From Isoetes taiwanensis (taxonomy: Eukaryota > Streptophyta > Lycopodiopsida > Isoetales > Isoetaceae): a stretch of 64,000 bases of DNA. This document shows, piece by piece, positions 1 through 11,443 of the stretch; position 1 is the first letter of the stretch; each line of letters opens with the position of its first letter. A program made the position numbers and the translations under genes. Below the pieces are notes generated by a model, which worked only from the letters and a program-made list of their open reading frames with translations, made no database searches and was not told where the DNA came from. The stretch spans positions 646,858 to 710,857 of the forward strand of contig JAJEKV010000140.1 of the NCBI GenBank assembly GCA_021234155.1, in the 5' to 3' direction.

Positions 1-2583
1 TAAGGCATAAAATGGCAAGATAGATGACGGTTTCTTTGGTTCAACTCCAACCATACAAGTTCATGGTTTTACATGTGCACAGGTTAGCATTTGTTTGCTT
101 TGTAATTTTTCTAGAAAAACCGAAGCCGGGGAAAGTCAATGTCATCGATTTCTTTGTGATATCTTCTCGGTGCTCTGTTGAAATAGTGCCTTTCTTTGCT
201 CGAAAGGGAGTTCATCCTACCGTTATATCGATTCTCTATATAACATGTTCTTTGGTCAAATTGAGATGCTCTAAAATGCTAGCTTTGACCTCTCGAAATG
301 TTGGGTTCTCTGCATGGCAAGTGGGATTGGCATCGGGATTATATTTCTACAAGACGAAGCAAGAACCCAATGGGTTATATCCTATCAATAACATTTTGGT
401 TTGTGTAGCTGAAAAAGTCAAACATGGATAGGCGGACTTGAATTCTCGCATGATGTTCATATTATTCTAGGCGATTTCATATTATTGCAAGATTTCGTGA
501 CAAAATATTGTGTTAAGCATTATATCTCTTGACAAGGTTATGTTGTGATCGGGAAGCACATGAGAATAATTTTCAAGGTCTCTAAATTTATGTAAGATAT
601 GAAGCTCACGATCTTCAAATTTATGGGACATATGGAGAAGGAACTAAGGTTGTTTTTGACACCATGGTAACTATATTAATTGCGGGAAGCGTAATTAGCA
701 TATCACCACCAATGCAGAGAAATATATAACAAAGATCGAGAGCGGTTTATGGGATGCGGCATAAGTCTAGAACAAGGGTAAGGTACCTCACTTTAAACTT
801 AAGGTCCGAGTGTAGAAATGGATCAGTAATTCATGGATCGTGTAATGAGTGCGGTTGCATGGATCGATAATTCATCAAATGCAGGCCCAAATGGAAGTTA
901 TTTCACCTGACTAAAGGTCTTCCGGAAGCTTTCTACTAAATGGAACAATAATATCTTGTCTAGAATACTCACAAGTTATTTGTGTAGATGTGAATACAAT
1001 GGAGAAGCATGTTGACTTAACTCGATAGTAGACCCGGTCTCTTACCAAACAACATGGAGAGGTACAAAATTATTTGTTATTTTTTTGTCCACATGGATTG
1101 AAAAAAGCGGATCACGAAGGTCCTATCTTTTGGGTGCGGGGATGAACCCCATTGATTGCAGATATTGACATGGCGAAGTGGAAGTTATTTCACTAGTCTG
1201 AAGGTCTTAGGAAGCCTTCAACTAAATAGAACAGGAAGCCTTCAACTAAATAGAACAATATATTGTCTAGAATACTTGGCGTGTTATTTTTCTAGGCGTG
1301 AATACAATGGAGAAGCATGTTGAGTTAACTCGATAGTAGACCCGTCTCCAAATAATGTCACTAGCAAATGCATATGTGGTAGTTAGGTTTATGACCGACT
1401 TACCAAACCACATGGAGGTACAAACCGGCAAAAAAAAAAAAAAAAAAAGGAGAAACACGCTCTCCTTAAGCGGATGCACGGATGTAATTTAGTCTCTTAA
1501 GTGGACAAAATCCAACACTTTGTACTAGCCACTTCTTTGTCCAAGGTGTTTTATAGAGCAAGTGAAGCAACATTACCTATAAAATGAAATTTAGAAGGAT
1601 CTATCTTTTTCTTGTTTCTTTTGCATTGCTAATTTACTTGGAATGTCTTATACTAGCACCGAGAAACCCGAAAATAGTAAATACAAAGATGTCCTTTTGA
1701 TTATTTACAACAATGTCCATCTATAATAATTGAAAGCAAAATGTTTGAAGTCCATCTACAAATTACAACCAAATGTCTTTAGAGATCTATACTTAAAGAT
1801 CAATTCTTACCATAATAGTAGGCTCTTCTAATTTTTCTGGAAAATTAATAAATAAGCGAATGTTTATATGACCACAACACCGAAGACAACGAGGGCAAGA
1901 CTTCCCCTCCATCGCCAATATAACCCCACATTTACTCAAGCTGGATTAACTTGAAGCTTGATTAACTTATCATACCTTAACCAATGCGTTCAACCCAACT
2001 TGCTTACACACAACCCTATAAAAGTTTATGCTTTGGTTCAACTCTTTTGGAAGTAAGAGAAGGTGGATTTTTGCACAATGCGACTTCATTAAGCAAGCGG
2101 AGCAAATCATTGATAAACGCACATGAGGCTTCAAATTGTGATATTTGTTTTTGATCACATGTATGCCATTACTTCATAAATAGTGCATGTTCCTTACAAT
2201 TAAAATCACAGAGAGGTCTATAAATTGTACTTTCATCTATTCTCCTTTCATTCAGAATGTTAACTATAAAAAGCAAATTAATAAAAAACCAAGGTCTAAA
2301 CTGTGGGAAGGTATGGCAGTATAACCTCCAGCCAAAGAGCCAAGTTTTCATACTATTGTTGATTATGTGAAAAGCTCCTCAATTTAGGAGATGAAACAAA
2401 TCAAGTGCAATTTTTTTGTATCATTGGAGTTGTAGAAGTCACATGGTTTTCTTCAAAGCAACTTATTCACCTATTGCGCTAACACCATTCACATCGTCAT
2501 TATAAATGGTTTTGATACTTTAAACGACCAATTTTGGTATACTTCTAATTTTTGTTAGGCTTTTGAGGTATGCCCGAAGAAAA
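1..2583. other. AT-rich stretch without a recognisable gene, possibly Helitron interior
   Basis: No convincing protein-coding gene is seen. The longest open frame (24-431, plus, 135 codons) has no recognisable domain and no supporting signals. A diverged direct repeat (892-1424) lies inside. Because a Helitron-like 3' terminus closes this stretch at 2611, some or all of it may be the interior of a non-autonomous Helitron. A matching 5' end, which should begin with TC after a host A, was not found, so the element may start before the window. Confidence 0.4.
892..1424. repeat. Diverged direct repeat with a nested 24-bp tandem duplication
   Basis: A unit beginning tggaagttatttcac occurs at 892-1068 and again at 1179-1423. 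Both copies share the run from agaatact through a stretch containing caatggagaagcatgttga to cgatagtagacccg. The second copy holds a perfect 24-bp tandem duplication (1209-1232 and 1233-1256) absent from the first. Function is unknown. Confidence 0.7.
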
Positions 2584-2612
2584 GCCCAGCAACGCTGGGC
2601 ACTTTTTCTAGT
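2584..2612 (+). mobile_element. Helitron-like 3' terminus
   Basis: A GC-rich hairpin with 7-bp arms (GCCCAGC at 2584-2590, loop AAC, GCTGGGC at 2594-2600) is followed seven bases later by CTAG (2608-2611) and then T. Plant Helitrons end in a short hairpin, about ten bases, CTRR, and insert between host A and T; this matches in order and spacing. The bases to the right (2612 onward) resemble the 3' internal part of the chromovirus copy near 21.27-21.33 kb, so the Helitron end sits inside that retroelement. The 5' end is not visible. Confidence 0.6.
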
Positions 2613-3250
2613 ACACATATAATATTATTACAACAAATTTAGGAGTTCATAGTTAGTCTAAAATCTATGACTCCTATCTTCTCGTAACGTGCTCCCTCCT
2701 TCATGCTTCCCTTCACTGGCCTGCACAAGTAGCACATTGCGTTATATAAGTTAATAAGTTTGTGGTTTTAGGGGACCACCCCCCTTACCTACCTCCTTGA
2801 GCCGAACTACCAGCTCAAGGTTACCCTACTACCTTGCACTCGATTATGGCCCTTTCGGATTTGATCTTAAGGACCATTTAAGATGATCCTATCATCGCCC
2901 ATGATCAAGTGCTACCTTGTACTCGGTTACCCGGTGCCGAGTACCCCTAGTGCATCATGCCCCAAGGGTTTTATGCTAGGGAACGTCTCACGATCCCATC
3001 ATCGCGCATGATCACTTTGACCTTCACCATGACCCTCCTACGACCAGGTGTGCGTACCCCAGCATCCGATCGATGTCCCATCATCGCCCACCATGCCTCA
3101 TTCCTCACTCACATGACCCTAATGGTCATGCGCACCTCTTGGTGCGTGCTGGCCTAGAGAATGCCTTAAAGGCGTATCCCATCATCGCCCACACGTTCCA
3201 AGATTCTGGCACATGCGCTCTACTAACTAGAATACATGAGCCAGAACTTA
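2612..3250 (-). repeat. 3' non-coding tail of the minus-strand chromovirus with spaced repeats
   Basis: Between the chromodomain remnant and the Helitron junction, a motif reading cccatcatcgccca or a variant recurs near 2885, 2993, 3075 and 3177, roughly every 80-110 bp. The same tail in the plus-strand copy (20.8-21.2 kb) holds the complementary motif gatgatggga in similar spacing. The stretch from 2640 to 2860 also matches 21120-21330 in reverse complement. The repeats are therefore part of the family and not later noise. Confidence 0.65.
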
Positions 3251-3289
3251 AGGCTAACTAAGAAACATACTAAGCTAACCTCCTGGCAA

Positions 3290-3624
3290 GTCGGCGTCGA
3301 TCAAATCGGAGACGACTCGCCCATCAAACTCCTTCCTAAACTCTGGGTATTGCTTCTCCAAATCCTGCTTCAATACCCATGTCGCGTCTTCCACGGGCAA
3401 GTGCTTCCACTTGACCAAATACTGGAGGAATTAAGACCACCTAGTCTTCTTGAATGACTTATCAAGAAGTAATTCAGCCACAATTTGACTTGATCCTCCG
3501 TAATTTCCAACAAAGTTGGAGTATCCAAAACCTCATCAAGGTTAGGATCGTGCCTTTTTAATAAACTCACATGGAAGACCTTAAGGTGGGCCGAGAGCTC
3601 CAACTCGTAGGCCTGAGAGCCCAC
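3290..3624 (-). pseudogene. Integrase C-terminus and chromodomain remnant
   Basis: The minus strand encodes a peptide with AHLKVFHVSLLK and LDEVLDTPTLLEITEDQV, the usual linker after a Ty3/gypsy integrase, in a frame running 3624-3370. A neighbouring frame continues with LQYLVKWKHLPVEDATWV and then YPEFRKEF. That matches the chromodomain signature (YLVKWKG, then a TWE-like box) which chromoviral integrases use to bind modified chromatin. At least one frameshift and one stop separate the two parts. The plus-strand copy has the same segment near 20.44-20.72 kb. Confidence 0.75.
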
Positions 3625-4039
3625 TCTTCTCCAAGGTTTTGAACGGACCGGCCCACCTAGGGGCGAGCTTCTTACAATTGCCGATGCGAAGCTTCCCTTG
3701 CTTAACCTTTACTTGAGCCAAACTTTATCTCTCACAACAAAACAACTCTCGAGGAGTTTTATGTCTATCTGCTAGACTCTTCAGATATGCCCATGTTGTT
3801 TGAAGATACTCTCACACTTCTACCAAAAGCTACCGCATATATGTTGTCGTTGTTGAGAAACTTCCACCTTGGGCACTAGATTATGCCACATAACTAGGGT
3901 CAAGCATTGATAACTGTAACTGATCATGGGGGAGACATCTTCGATGACTCTTGCTTCATATTATTGTACGTAATTGACCAGGTGGATGTACTCGGCCCAT
4001 TTGGATTACTTGTTCCAATCATAGTTTCTCAACGTGCTC

Positions 4040-4567
4040 TCCAAAATTGTGTTGGTGCGGTCCCTTTGTCGATTTGACTGCAAATGATAAGCAGAACTCA
4101 TCAACAAGTTGGTGCAGCTCGTGTTGAAGAAGTCTTGCTAAATGTCGCTAAAGAACTTCGGATCTCTATTGGTGATGATTGACCTGTGCATTCCATGCAG
4201 CCTAAAAGAACTCTTATGTAGACCACACGGCTAGATCCAAGGCGGTGTTTATGGTGTGGCATGGCAAGTATGTGCCCTTTTGATAAGCTATATACCACAA
4301 CCATCAAGGCTTCAAAGCTTCTTGTTGTCCTTGGAAGGCCCGCCATGAAAACCATGCTGAAGACTTCCCACTTGGCGTCTGGCACCTCCCAAGGTTCCAA
4401 AACTCCTTGAATTCGAAATTGTTCCGCCCTTGCTTCTTCATGCCTGGCCAGACATAGCTACTTCTAATCTTAAAGTAGGCCTTTGTAAATTTTGCATGGC
4501 CGGAAATAGGGCTATTATGCGTGTCATGGAAAATGTTTTTCTTACTTTTTATACTTTGGGTACGCAT
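4040..4567 (-). pseudogene. Ty3/gypsy integrase remnant (zinc-binding and DDE regions)
   Basis: The minus-strand frame 4567-4304 encodes an HDTHNSPISGHAKFTKAY segment followed by YVWPGMKKQ, typical of the integrase H2C2 zinc-binding region. Frame 4400-4101 holds FSMVFMAGLPRTTRSFEAL, the start of the DDE core; the usual first catalytic aspartate of the SMDF box is valine here. A second frame near 4060-4210 shows a NRDPKF box, which carries the second aspartate region. Several frames are needed to follow the domain, so it is dead. The plus-strand copy at 19538-20110 is the best local comparison. Confidence 0.78.
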
Positions 4568-4701
4568 AATTGTTCTTTGATATTAAAGATTACCTTCCTT
4601 TTTAAAATATTTGAAGGTTTCTCTTTCTTAATCCGTCCTTGCACTCTTCTAAAGACTAGCCCATATGTGCTTGAACTCCATGTTGGGGGAGATGGCTTCT
4701 T

Positions 4702-4960
4702 CTATCTTCTTGCCGAATTCGCTTGCCGAAGTGGAGATGACATTGCAAATTGCTGCTTCAAAAGCCTGCCAATGAGTGGCGACGTCTTAACATCTCCACG
4801 GCTACATGCTCTTCCATTGATTTGCTGTAGATCACGATGTCGTCGAAGACAATTGATGAAGAAATCATCCAAGGAATCTTCGAAGATGTCGTTCCTTAAT
4901 TGCATACAAGTTGGTGGAGCATTCCATAGACTTAGGGGCATTACTGTGAAATCATAGTGC
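4702..4960 (-). pseudogene. Reverse transcriptase palm remnant
   Basis: The minus-strand peptide from 4941 starts MPLSLWNAPPTCMQLRNDIF, matching the conserved FGLTNAPATFxxLMNxIF block of Ty3/gypsy reverse transcriptase. The catalytic two-aspartate box follows at about 4805-4851 but lies in an adjacent frame (FDDIVIYSKSMEEH), so a single-base shift separates it from the preceding block. Immediately after, sequence matching the plus-strand element at 19417-19530 begins. The thumb and RNase H are thus deleted from this copy. Confidence 0.72.
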
Positions 4961-7900
4961 CCATACCGTGTTCTGAAGGAGTCTTATAATTATCTTCCCC
5001 CTTCATCCTTATTTGCTGATTGCCCGAGCTTAAGTCGATTTTGTAGAAGAATCTTGCTTCTTGGGGCTGATCCATTATGTCGTTGCTTGTTGAGCTGCCC
5101 ATGGTTGATCATCTTTAGACTTCCATCTTGGCCGAAAGGATCCCCAAGTCGATCAACTCCTACAACTGCTTCTTGAGCTCCGCTAGCTCGGAAGTGCTGA
5201 TTCTATAAAGAGCCTTGCTGATCGGCTCTGCCTCCGGTGCAAGAGTGATTTCAGAGTCTATGCTTCTATAGAGCAAAAGCTCTCAAATTTCATCTGGAGG
5301 TATATATCATGGGACTTCTTAATTAACTTAGAAATTGGCCAAGGCACTGTTCCGAAGTAGCATCTTCCTTCTTACTCTTGTAGTCGGGGTCGACAACTTG
5401 TAGCTTATGTACGACCTCATTCCTCATGATGCACTTAAGTAATTGCCTTACTGACATGCGTTGCACGATTGGAATTACTTAACTTAAATTATAAGGTACT
5501 TGCCCTTTGGTGCTGGGATAAGTATCTCTTGCTTATGATAATCAATTATTGCCTTAGCCAGCCTTAATATTGCATGCTTATTATGAGGTCATAATTGCCA
5601 ATGTACATAAGTTGGTGCCGATGCTCTACTTTGCTTCGCTTTAGGTTGATGTCGAACTTGACTCTTGTTCCGTTGGTGCTGCTAATTACTTGGCCTTGGC
5701 TTAATTACTGGCCTAGATTTAGACTTAAGAGTCTTGCTCTTAAAGATGCTCGTCATCTAGGAGGTGCAAAATTTATAAGTTAAAGAACTACTTACATAAA
5801 TCCTATGGCCACAAGTTTAGTAACCATGAGATTACTTTTGGGCACACATAGAATTATATGATTAGATAATTATTCTTGTTTTAGATCTAATCTATACTCT
5901 AGGATCTGCCCTTTCTTAATTATTGCCCTCTTGAAGTAGTCCCACCTTTGAGTTGATGCCATCTAAGAAGTTGGCCGGACTTATTAGATTGCTTCCCTTC
6001 ATTTGATCGGATTATTCCTTATGCTGCGGAAGTACTCGTCATATACATGGTCGACGGTTATCCTATTATTGAATCCTTCTTAGCGAGGTGATCAAGCTCA
6101 CGAAGAGGTTCCAATACGTTGGATATCTGCCAGCAATGTATGCAATTCTTGTACTCCATACATTTTCTTCCCAATCCTTGAAGCTTTGCTCAATTCTTGG
6201 GTCCATCTTTCTAAAAGAAAAGACAAAAAATCTACTCGAAATTTCGTCCCAATCCCAGCATGGATGTTATCACCCATAATTCTAAGAAACTCAACTATCT
6301 GATAGGTTCTCTAACTCGCTTCTGGTGTAGTCGTTAATCGTTGGAGTAGCAAGGCAATGATCCATAACTTGTTGAAAAGTCTGGCATCCTTGGAGTTGTT
6401 ATATGATCATCCAAGTGCTGTGCTTCCTTTCATTGAACATATTCTGACTCTGCTCGTCCTTAATGTTGATGCTGATTTCCTTCATTAACATTATCCCTCT
6501 TAGTGGACTTGCTGATGTAGTGGCGACATAAGGCTCGGTGTCGCATCCTAGAGCCTTGAAGGTAATGTCCTTAACATTCTAGAATCTTTCATGTCGCTCA
6601 TCTGCCTTGGAGGTTACGAGATTCGAGGATGATTCTTCTAACTCCTGAATTGATAGCTTTACCACTTCTAACTGTGCAACTTCTCTTGCTGAGAGGAGTT
6701 TATGTGCATCCATCTGCAGGGACTAATCTTGACTGATCGATTAATAATGCTGGTATTTGGTCCCCCATGATGCCTCTTCTTGATGGTGTTTGACCTCCAA
6801 TCTCTAAGGTAGAAGATTGTTGTGATCTTGAGATGGTGCTGTCGAGGTTGATGCAGCTGCTCTGAAGTATCGGGGCTGATGAGTAAGAAGTTTGTTGCAG
6901 TCTCGCCATATTTCTATTCCTGAGGAGCCCACCCTTGCTGGCTTGTAATACCTCCTTAGTCAAAGCATGTTTGCTTGAAGTCCAAATCTGATACTACTAT
7001 GGCCTGGATATCTATGATAGTTGCCCTTCCGAGGAGGTATGTCCAGTCTCATCCTTTAGGGCTCTTGATATCATAAGTCGATGAAGTCGTCTTGTTGGTG
7101 GCGTAGATGTGACATTAGTCATCGATGTCGGGCCCTTCCTCGAGACAATATGGCACTTGGAGAATATCCTTGACTAGGAGGTGTTCCTCCCCTAATGTGA
7201 TCAATTTTGTAAGTGCCATGATGCCCACTGGCTGTTGCATAGCCCTCTTGGCAATTTTTATGTCTATCCTTGATGTCGCAATCATCCTTCCTATAGGCTC
7301 TCCTTTATTTTTCGTGTTTGGGCTTCCCTGTACACCCTCTTGGCCTTTGATTTGCTGAAGTTTCCTCCATAAGTTTGCCCTCTGCTTTCAATTCGTTGAT
7401 GTTGTCGAGTGTCTCCACTGTCGAGGCTCGAGGATCCGCAACGAAGGTTCTCCTGGCCTATTTTACTGCTCTAAGCACAAGGCAACTAATACTACCATAA
7501 CAACAATTACTTATGTCTATTTACTCTATAAACCCTATTTTTATACCTTTATCCACTCTATCTCAAATGACCCATTTGGCACTTTACTAGGCACTAAGAA
7601 AGGTACTTATTTACTATTATGGGGTGGTATAAGGAGACTCATTCACTGGGTGTACTTGGTGTGCTAGACTAAATTACCTAGATAGAATGAATTCCTAGAT
7701 AATTATCTATGATACAAAGGCATGGCTGAAGACACTTGATGATAGTGCACCTATAACGTGTGTTGGTGTATCATACCAACGTGTGACAACAATTTCTAAG
7801 GCCTTGGCAACTAGCTGGGTTTCTAAGAAAAAGGTTTAATTATACTACCTATGTGTAGACAAGAAGACACTTAGCAAGATAAGAGCGACAACTAAGCTAT

Positions 7901-7980
7901 GATGAGTGCAGATGCTGTCTCTATCTAGCTTAAGGATCTTGGTTCGAAGTCTAAGGCTTGGCCATTAATATTATCTAACA
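4961..7980. other. Decayed interior of the minus-strand chromovirus
   Basis: This stretch lies between the reverse transcriptase remnant and the gag-like region and should correspond to protease and the N-terminal part of reverse transcriptase. No frame longer than about 90 codons shows a recognisable domain and stop codons are dense on both strands. It was assigned to the retroelement by position only; extra insertions cannot be excluded. Confidence 0.4.
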
Positions 7981-8030
7981 TTATTAAAGCTTAAATATAA
8001 TTGATTGTAGTTCAAACATAAACGATGCCC

Positions 8031-8105
8031 GCCTTCAGTGGTTGGCACGGGGGGGGGTTTGGAGGGGTTCAACCCTGTGGGTGGGAGGTTCGATTCCCGC
8101 TACTG
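8031..8105 (+). repeat. tRNA-like sequence, probable SINE head
   Basis: A candidate internal RNA polymerase III promoter is visible. TTCAGTGGTTGGCAC (8034-8048) resembles an A box, and GGTTCGATTCC (8087-8097) is a textbook B box, about 50 bp apart. Between them runs a poly-G tract. A cloverleaf cannot be completed, so this is not a functional tRNA gene. It looks like the head of a tRNA-derived SINE inserted in the retroelement. The body and a terminal A- or T-rich tail were not resolved. Confidence 0.45.
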
Positions 8106-8319
8106 TGGGATTTCTTATAAGATGAGGTTCAAATAGATTGAAAAGCTAGAATGGGGTGCTACAAGACACTAGAATGCATGGCAAGACTGGTACGCTATTG
8201 GCAATGCCGAATATGCTGAGCAGCTCTACTGTGCTGGGGATTTGGCCCATGGCAAACCTTCTTCGGAGAATCGAGTCGAGGTGGTGGTGCTTGCTTTTCG
8301 ACCCTGGTCGGCTACCTTG

Positions 8320-8940
8320 TCAGATCCATTGGCGGAGATAAATCTTGCATGCCTCCTCCTCCTCCTCCTCCCCCCCCCCCTCCTCCTCCTCCATGTCTTG
8401 CTTGAGCTTTAAGTAGCGTCTGCTGATGTTGCCCTTCTTGGACTGCATTGGATGTGGTTTGCCGAGCATAGGCCTCGTCGTTCTTGGCCGCGCCCGCCGC
8501 CGCCTCCTCCGCCTCCTCCTCCTCCTCCTCCTCCTCCTCCTCCTCCTCCTCCTCCTGCTCCCCTCTCCTGTTGTTGTGGTCCTTCTTCCTCGGGCTCCAT
8601 CCTCCTCCGGTTCGTCCGGTTGTGGTTCTCTGATAACCACGCTCACCCTATGCCTATCTTCACACCTCTTTGTTTGCCTCTCCCTTGTGTACGTCTCTTC
8701 CTTGCCTACGACTCTTCCTCCCTTTTCTTCCGCATTGCTGACTCCCCTTGCTGTTGTTCCTACTGTTGGGGTTGCTCCTGCTGCCGGAGTTGCTCCTACG
8801 GCTTGCTGCTCACGTGCTCTTCTTGGTGTTGGGATTGCTCCTACTGCTTGCTCCTCACCTGCTCTTCCTGTTGCTGGGGTTGCTCCTATTGCTGAGGTTG
8901 CTCTTGCTACTTGCTCCTCACCTCCAGAAGCAGACGCCAC
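8320..8940 (-). CDS. Low-complexity ORF in gag position of the chromovirus
   Basis: A 206-codon minus-strand frame begins MASASGGEEQVARATSAIGA and has an Ala/Gly/Pro-rich N-terminal half. There, short units such as GAT-PA-G-A and EEQAVGA recur, followed by a charged segment and a long Arg run translated from a (GGA/TCC)n tract. It sits between the primer-binding site and pol, where gag is expected. However, no capsid motif or CCHC zinc knuckle was found. Other frames over the same repeat are also open because of the triplet repeat, so coding status is doubtful. Confidence 0.3.
   Translation of the reverse strand: MASASGGEEQVARATSAIGATPATGRAGEEQAVGAIPTPRRAREQQAVGATPAAGATPTVGTTARGVSNAEEKGGRVVGKEETYTRERQTKRCEDRHRVSVVIREPQPDEPEEDGARGRRTTTTGEGSRRRRRRRRRRRRRRRRRRRRRARPRTTRPMLGKPHPMQSKKGNISRRYLKLKQDMEEEEGGGEEEEEEACKIYLRQWI
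8346..8563. repeat. (CCT)n microsatellites
   Basis: Two CTC/CCT trinucleotide tracts lie at about 8348-8393 (interrupted by a C10 run) and 8497-8556. They keep all three frames open on both strands, which explains several overlapping ORFs here. Confidence 0.9.
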
Positions 8941-9793
8941 GATCTCAATTTCCCCCGAGCCTTGCGATCATTCACCTGAAGTGCTAAGTCATTGCTCCTC
9001 TACGAGTGAAACGATTCGTCTGAAGAGCTTGAGTGGCCAAGTTCGTCGTCTGGCCTAGGTCGCAGGGCCTCAAGAATTTGCTTGTCGCCGCCCACCGTGA
9101 GTGCTTCGACGTTCCGGTGCAAGCTGGAGCTTCCAACCTTTCTAGCTACTTGTTTGGTCCTCCCAACAACTTAGCTTCCTTGATGGTGGCCTCTTCGAGC
9201 GATCTTGCCTCTATCTTCGCGGCTCCTTTGGATTGACCTCGTCGGCTGTTCGTTCGGTGGACACTCTTCTGGCAGCTTCGGAGATTAGCTTATAATTCGC
9301 CTTACAAGGGTAAAGGAGAGGTTCAAGCTACCATTTGGGGAACTTCTAGGGAGTAGAGGTGCTTCCATAGGTTTATTAGCTACTTTTTCTTAAGAGTAAA
9401 TTTATTATAACTATGGGTTATTAATTAAGGTACTTCCCCTAATCACTTAACTATTTCTTAAAATTTCCTAATTCTTTTTTTGGGTCAAGTAGTGGTCATT
9501 TCACGCCATTTTCTTTCAAGCTTTATTTTGAGCGATTCCTCGTTCAATTTTTTTGCTTGAAAGGTGCGGTTCATGAACAACTTGAGCTCAAATTTACTAG
9601 AAGGTTTCTTTTGACTATATTATTTCTACCACTTAGACTATACTTAATCTAATTACGACCCTACAAATGGGAAAAAAATTTCTCCCATTTCGCGGTTCAA
9701 GACTGGAATTCTCATTCCATTCCTTAGCTAGGCCGGTTAGTCTACCTATTCAGGGATATGGTCAGGGCTAGCTCTTGATCAACCAAGAACATT
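8941..9793 (-). other. 5' untranslated and gag-side region of the minus-strand chromovirus
   Basis: This DNA lies between the gag-position ORF and the primer-binding site. It has no convincing coding frame in the element's orientation. The last 150 bases near the primer site resemble the leader of the plus-strand copy (15774-15900), including a gaatgagaattcc motif that both copies share. Confidence 0.45.
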
Positions 9794-9805
9794 GCTCTGA
9801 TATCA
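9794..9805 (-). promoter_or_regulatory. Primer-binding site for initiator tRNA-Met
   Basis: The minus-strand sequence reads TGATATCAGAGC, one base different from TGGTATCAGAGC, the standard plant retrotransposon site complementary to the 3' end of initiator tRNA-Met. It lies one base from the LTR end, as expected for minus-strand DNA priming. Confidence 0.8.
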
Positions 9806-9806
9806 T

Positions 9807-11419
9807 TGTGACGCTCCCTGCTAAATATACGGCGCCCGGCTGTACACTCCGCAAATCCCCCATCCGGTCCTTCGACCGCACGGGCCCTCCGTCTATCCCG
9901 CACTCTGAGATCACCGTAGTGCGGGAAGGGGACACGAAGGTGTCTTGCGCGCCCTTCCGCTATGGGCTCCTATCACAGCGGAAGCATAAACAACGTCAGA
10001 ACTAGCAATAACAATACATCATATTACCTCGAAGGATAGTCCATCCACATATCCACAACTGCAAAGAAGATAATCCTATGCCATAAAACATGAGAGCTCC
10101 TACCCATGGCTCCGACTCATAAGGAGGATGACTGACTGGCTAGGCCTCAAGATAGAGCAGAACGAGTCATAACAATGGCGGGGCTGGCTATAGACAATGG
10201 CTAGGGTTGACCACTCTATCCGCCCCTCCTGTGCATACTTTGCAGATGGGCTCGATCAGGCTCTGGCATGACTCTAGCCTTCCGAATACGCAATCCCATG
10301 GCATCACCCATCGGGACTACTCCAAGTTGCATCTTCCTGGTCCGTCAAGGCAGGAAGGGTTGCATCTCCCCTTCCCGGGGTCTAGAGGTTCCACGGGCGG
10401 CTAGAGAATCGTGGCGACACACGATTCGTACCCGACTGAACCCCCCAAAACAAGAGCCAAGCTGACACTTGCAACTCTTGAGAGGGTGACACCATCGCCC
10501 GGAGGTGTCCGGACCCATGCTCTCGGCCCACCGAAGTGACCAGACCATAAGCCTAGCCCACTATGGGATCCCCCCGTAGCCCCCACTCGTGGGGATCCTC
10601 CCTCCGCATTGCCTCTAGCCCGTTGTGTAGTCTTTGAGTCACATCATAGCCTCCATAGCCCGGTGGGTTCCTATGCACAGGCCGCATCTAATAGGAACTA
10701 AGGGATCTACACTAGGAGCATACTACATATGGCCCTAGGTCTCTACCCCCCTTCCCAATACAAGAGGAGCAAACATGATCAACCAACATCTCATAACATC
10801 ATATCATGATCATCATAATAAGAACATCTTAACCTAATCATACATATCTAACTAACAGTTAGGGTTCCTTGATTAGGGTTCAAGATGTTGAATAAGGGTT
10901 CTAGGATGGCTCTACTCTAGCTACGAAATACTAACCCGTCTGGAGTGCTAACTTCCAGATGATCTACCAAGAGCACTACTCTACATACCTGCTCCAGAAG
11001 CACTCCCTCCCAATCCTGGCGTCTCCATGGTCTTCGAAGTGTTCGAGGTAGCTCCCACTCCTGCTGATGCGCTCACGCTCCAGGGGCTGCTGTGCTAGGC
11101 TATGCCACAACAAACGGTTCTCGAAACGGAGTTTCGAGCGCGAAGAAGGTTCCAGACTGCTGGAGCCAGAAAAGATGCCTAGGGTTAGGGTTTAGGCCTT
11201 TATAGGTTAGGGTTCACCTGTTATGCCACGTGGCTCCAATAGGGTAAGTCCGTGTGGCGGGTGCCCAATAGGTTAAGGCCTTGGCTAAGTTATATGAATA
11301 ACTTAGTCATGCCCCCTAGTGCCACAATCTATGGTATACAAGGCTATGAAGATAGACTTGTATAGTGACGGACCTGGAAATATACGTATTTATGGCGTAT
11401 ATTTCCCTGGAACGTCACA
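9807..11419 (-). repeat. 5' LTR of the minus-strand chromovirus
   Basis: The 1613-bp repeat reads TGTGACGTTCC at its 5' end (minus strand, 11419) and ends in CA-type termini next to the primer site. It is homologous to the LTRs at 13975-15760, 21749-22241 and 38410-39163. Shared landmarks include the stretch with gcatggcatcacccatcggg-like and gaccataagccta motifs. The latter is the exact point where the CACTA-like element entered the copy at 38410-39163, so this copy gives the uninterrupted reference sequence. Confidence 0.85.
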
Positions 11420-11443
11420 GTGCATGCTGAAACTTATACGTAG

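Larger units (their letters stand above)
2612..11419 (-). mobile_element. Decayed Ty3/gypsy chromovirus, minus strand
   Basis: Read on the minus strand, the order is 5' LTR (11419-9807), primer-binding site (9805-9794), gag-like region, reverse transcriptase palm remnant, integrase, chromodomain and a 3' non-coding repeat. Integrase, chromodomain and the 3' tail align by eye with the plus-strand element at 13975-22241, so both belong to one family. All coding parts are broken by frameshifts and stops. The reverse transcriptase thumb and RNase H are missing, the palm being joined directly to the pre-integrase segment. The 3' LTR is not in the window, since the element is cut by the Helitron terminus at 2611/2612. 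Confidence 0.8.

Noticed and set aside
24-431. 135-codon plus-strand ORF as a real gene
   Set aside because: No domain, no composition signal and location in probable Helitron interior; kept only as a remark.
8031-8105. A functional tRNA gene
   Set aside because: Only the promoter boxes fit; acceptor and anticodon stems cannot be formed.
8426-9058. Long plus-strand Leu- and Pro-rich ORFs
   Set aside because: They are produced by the CCT repeat, which keeps every frame open; no domain is present.
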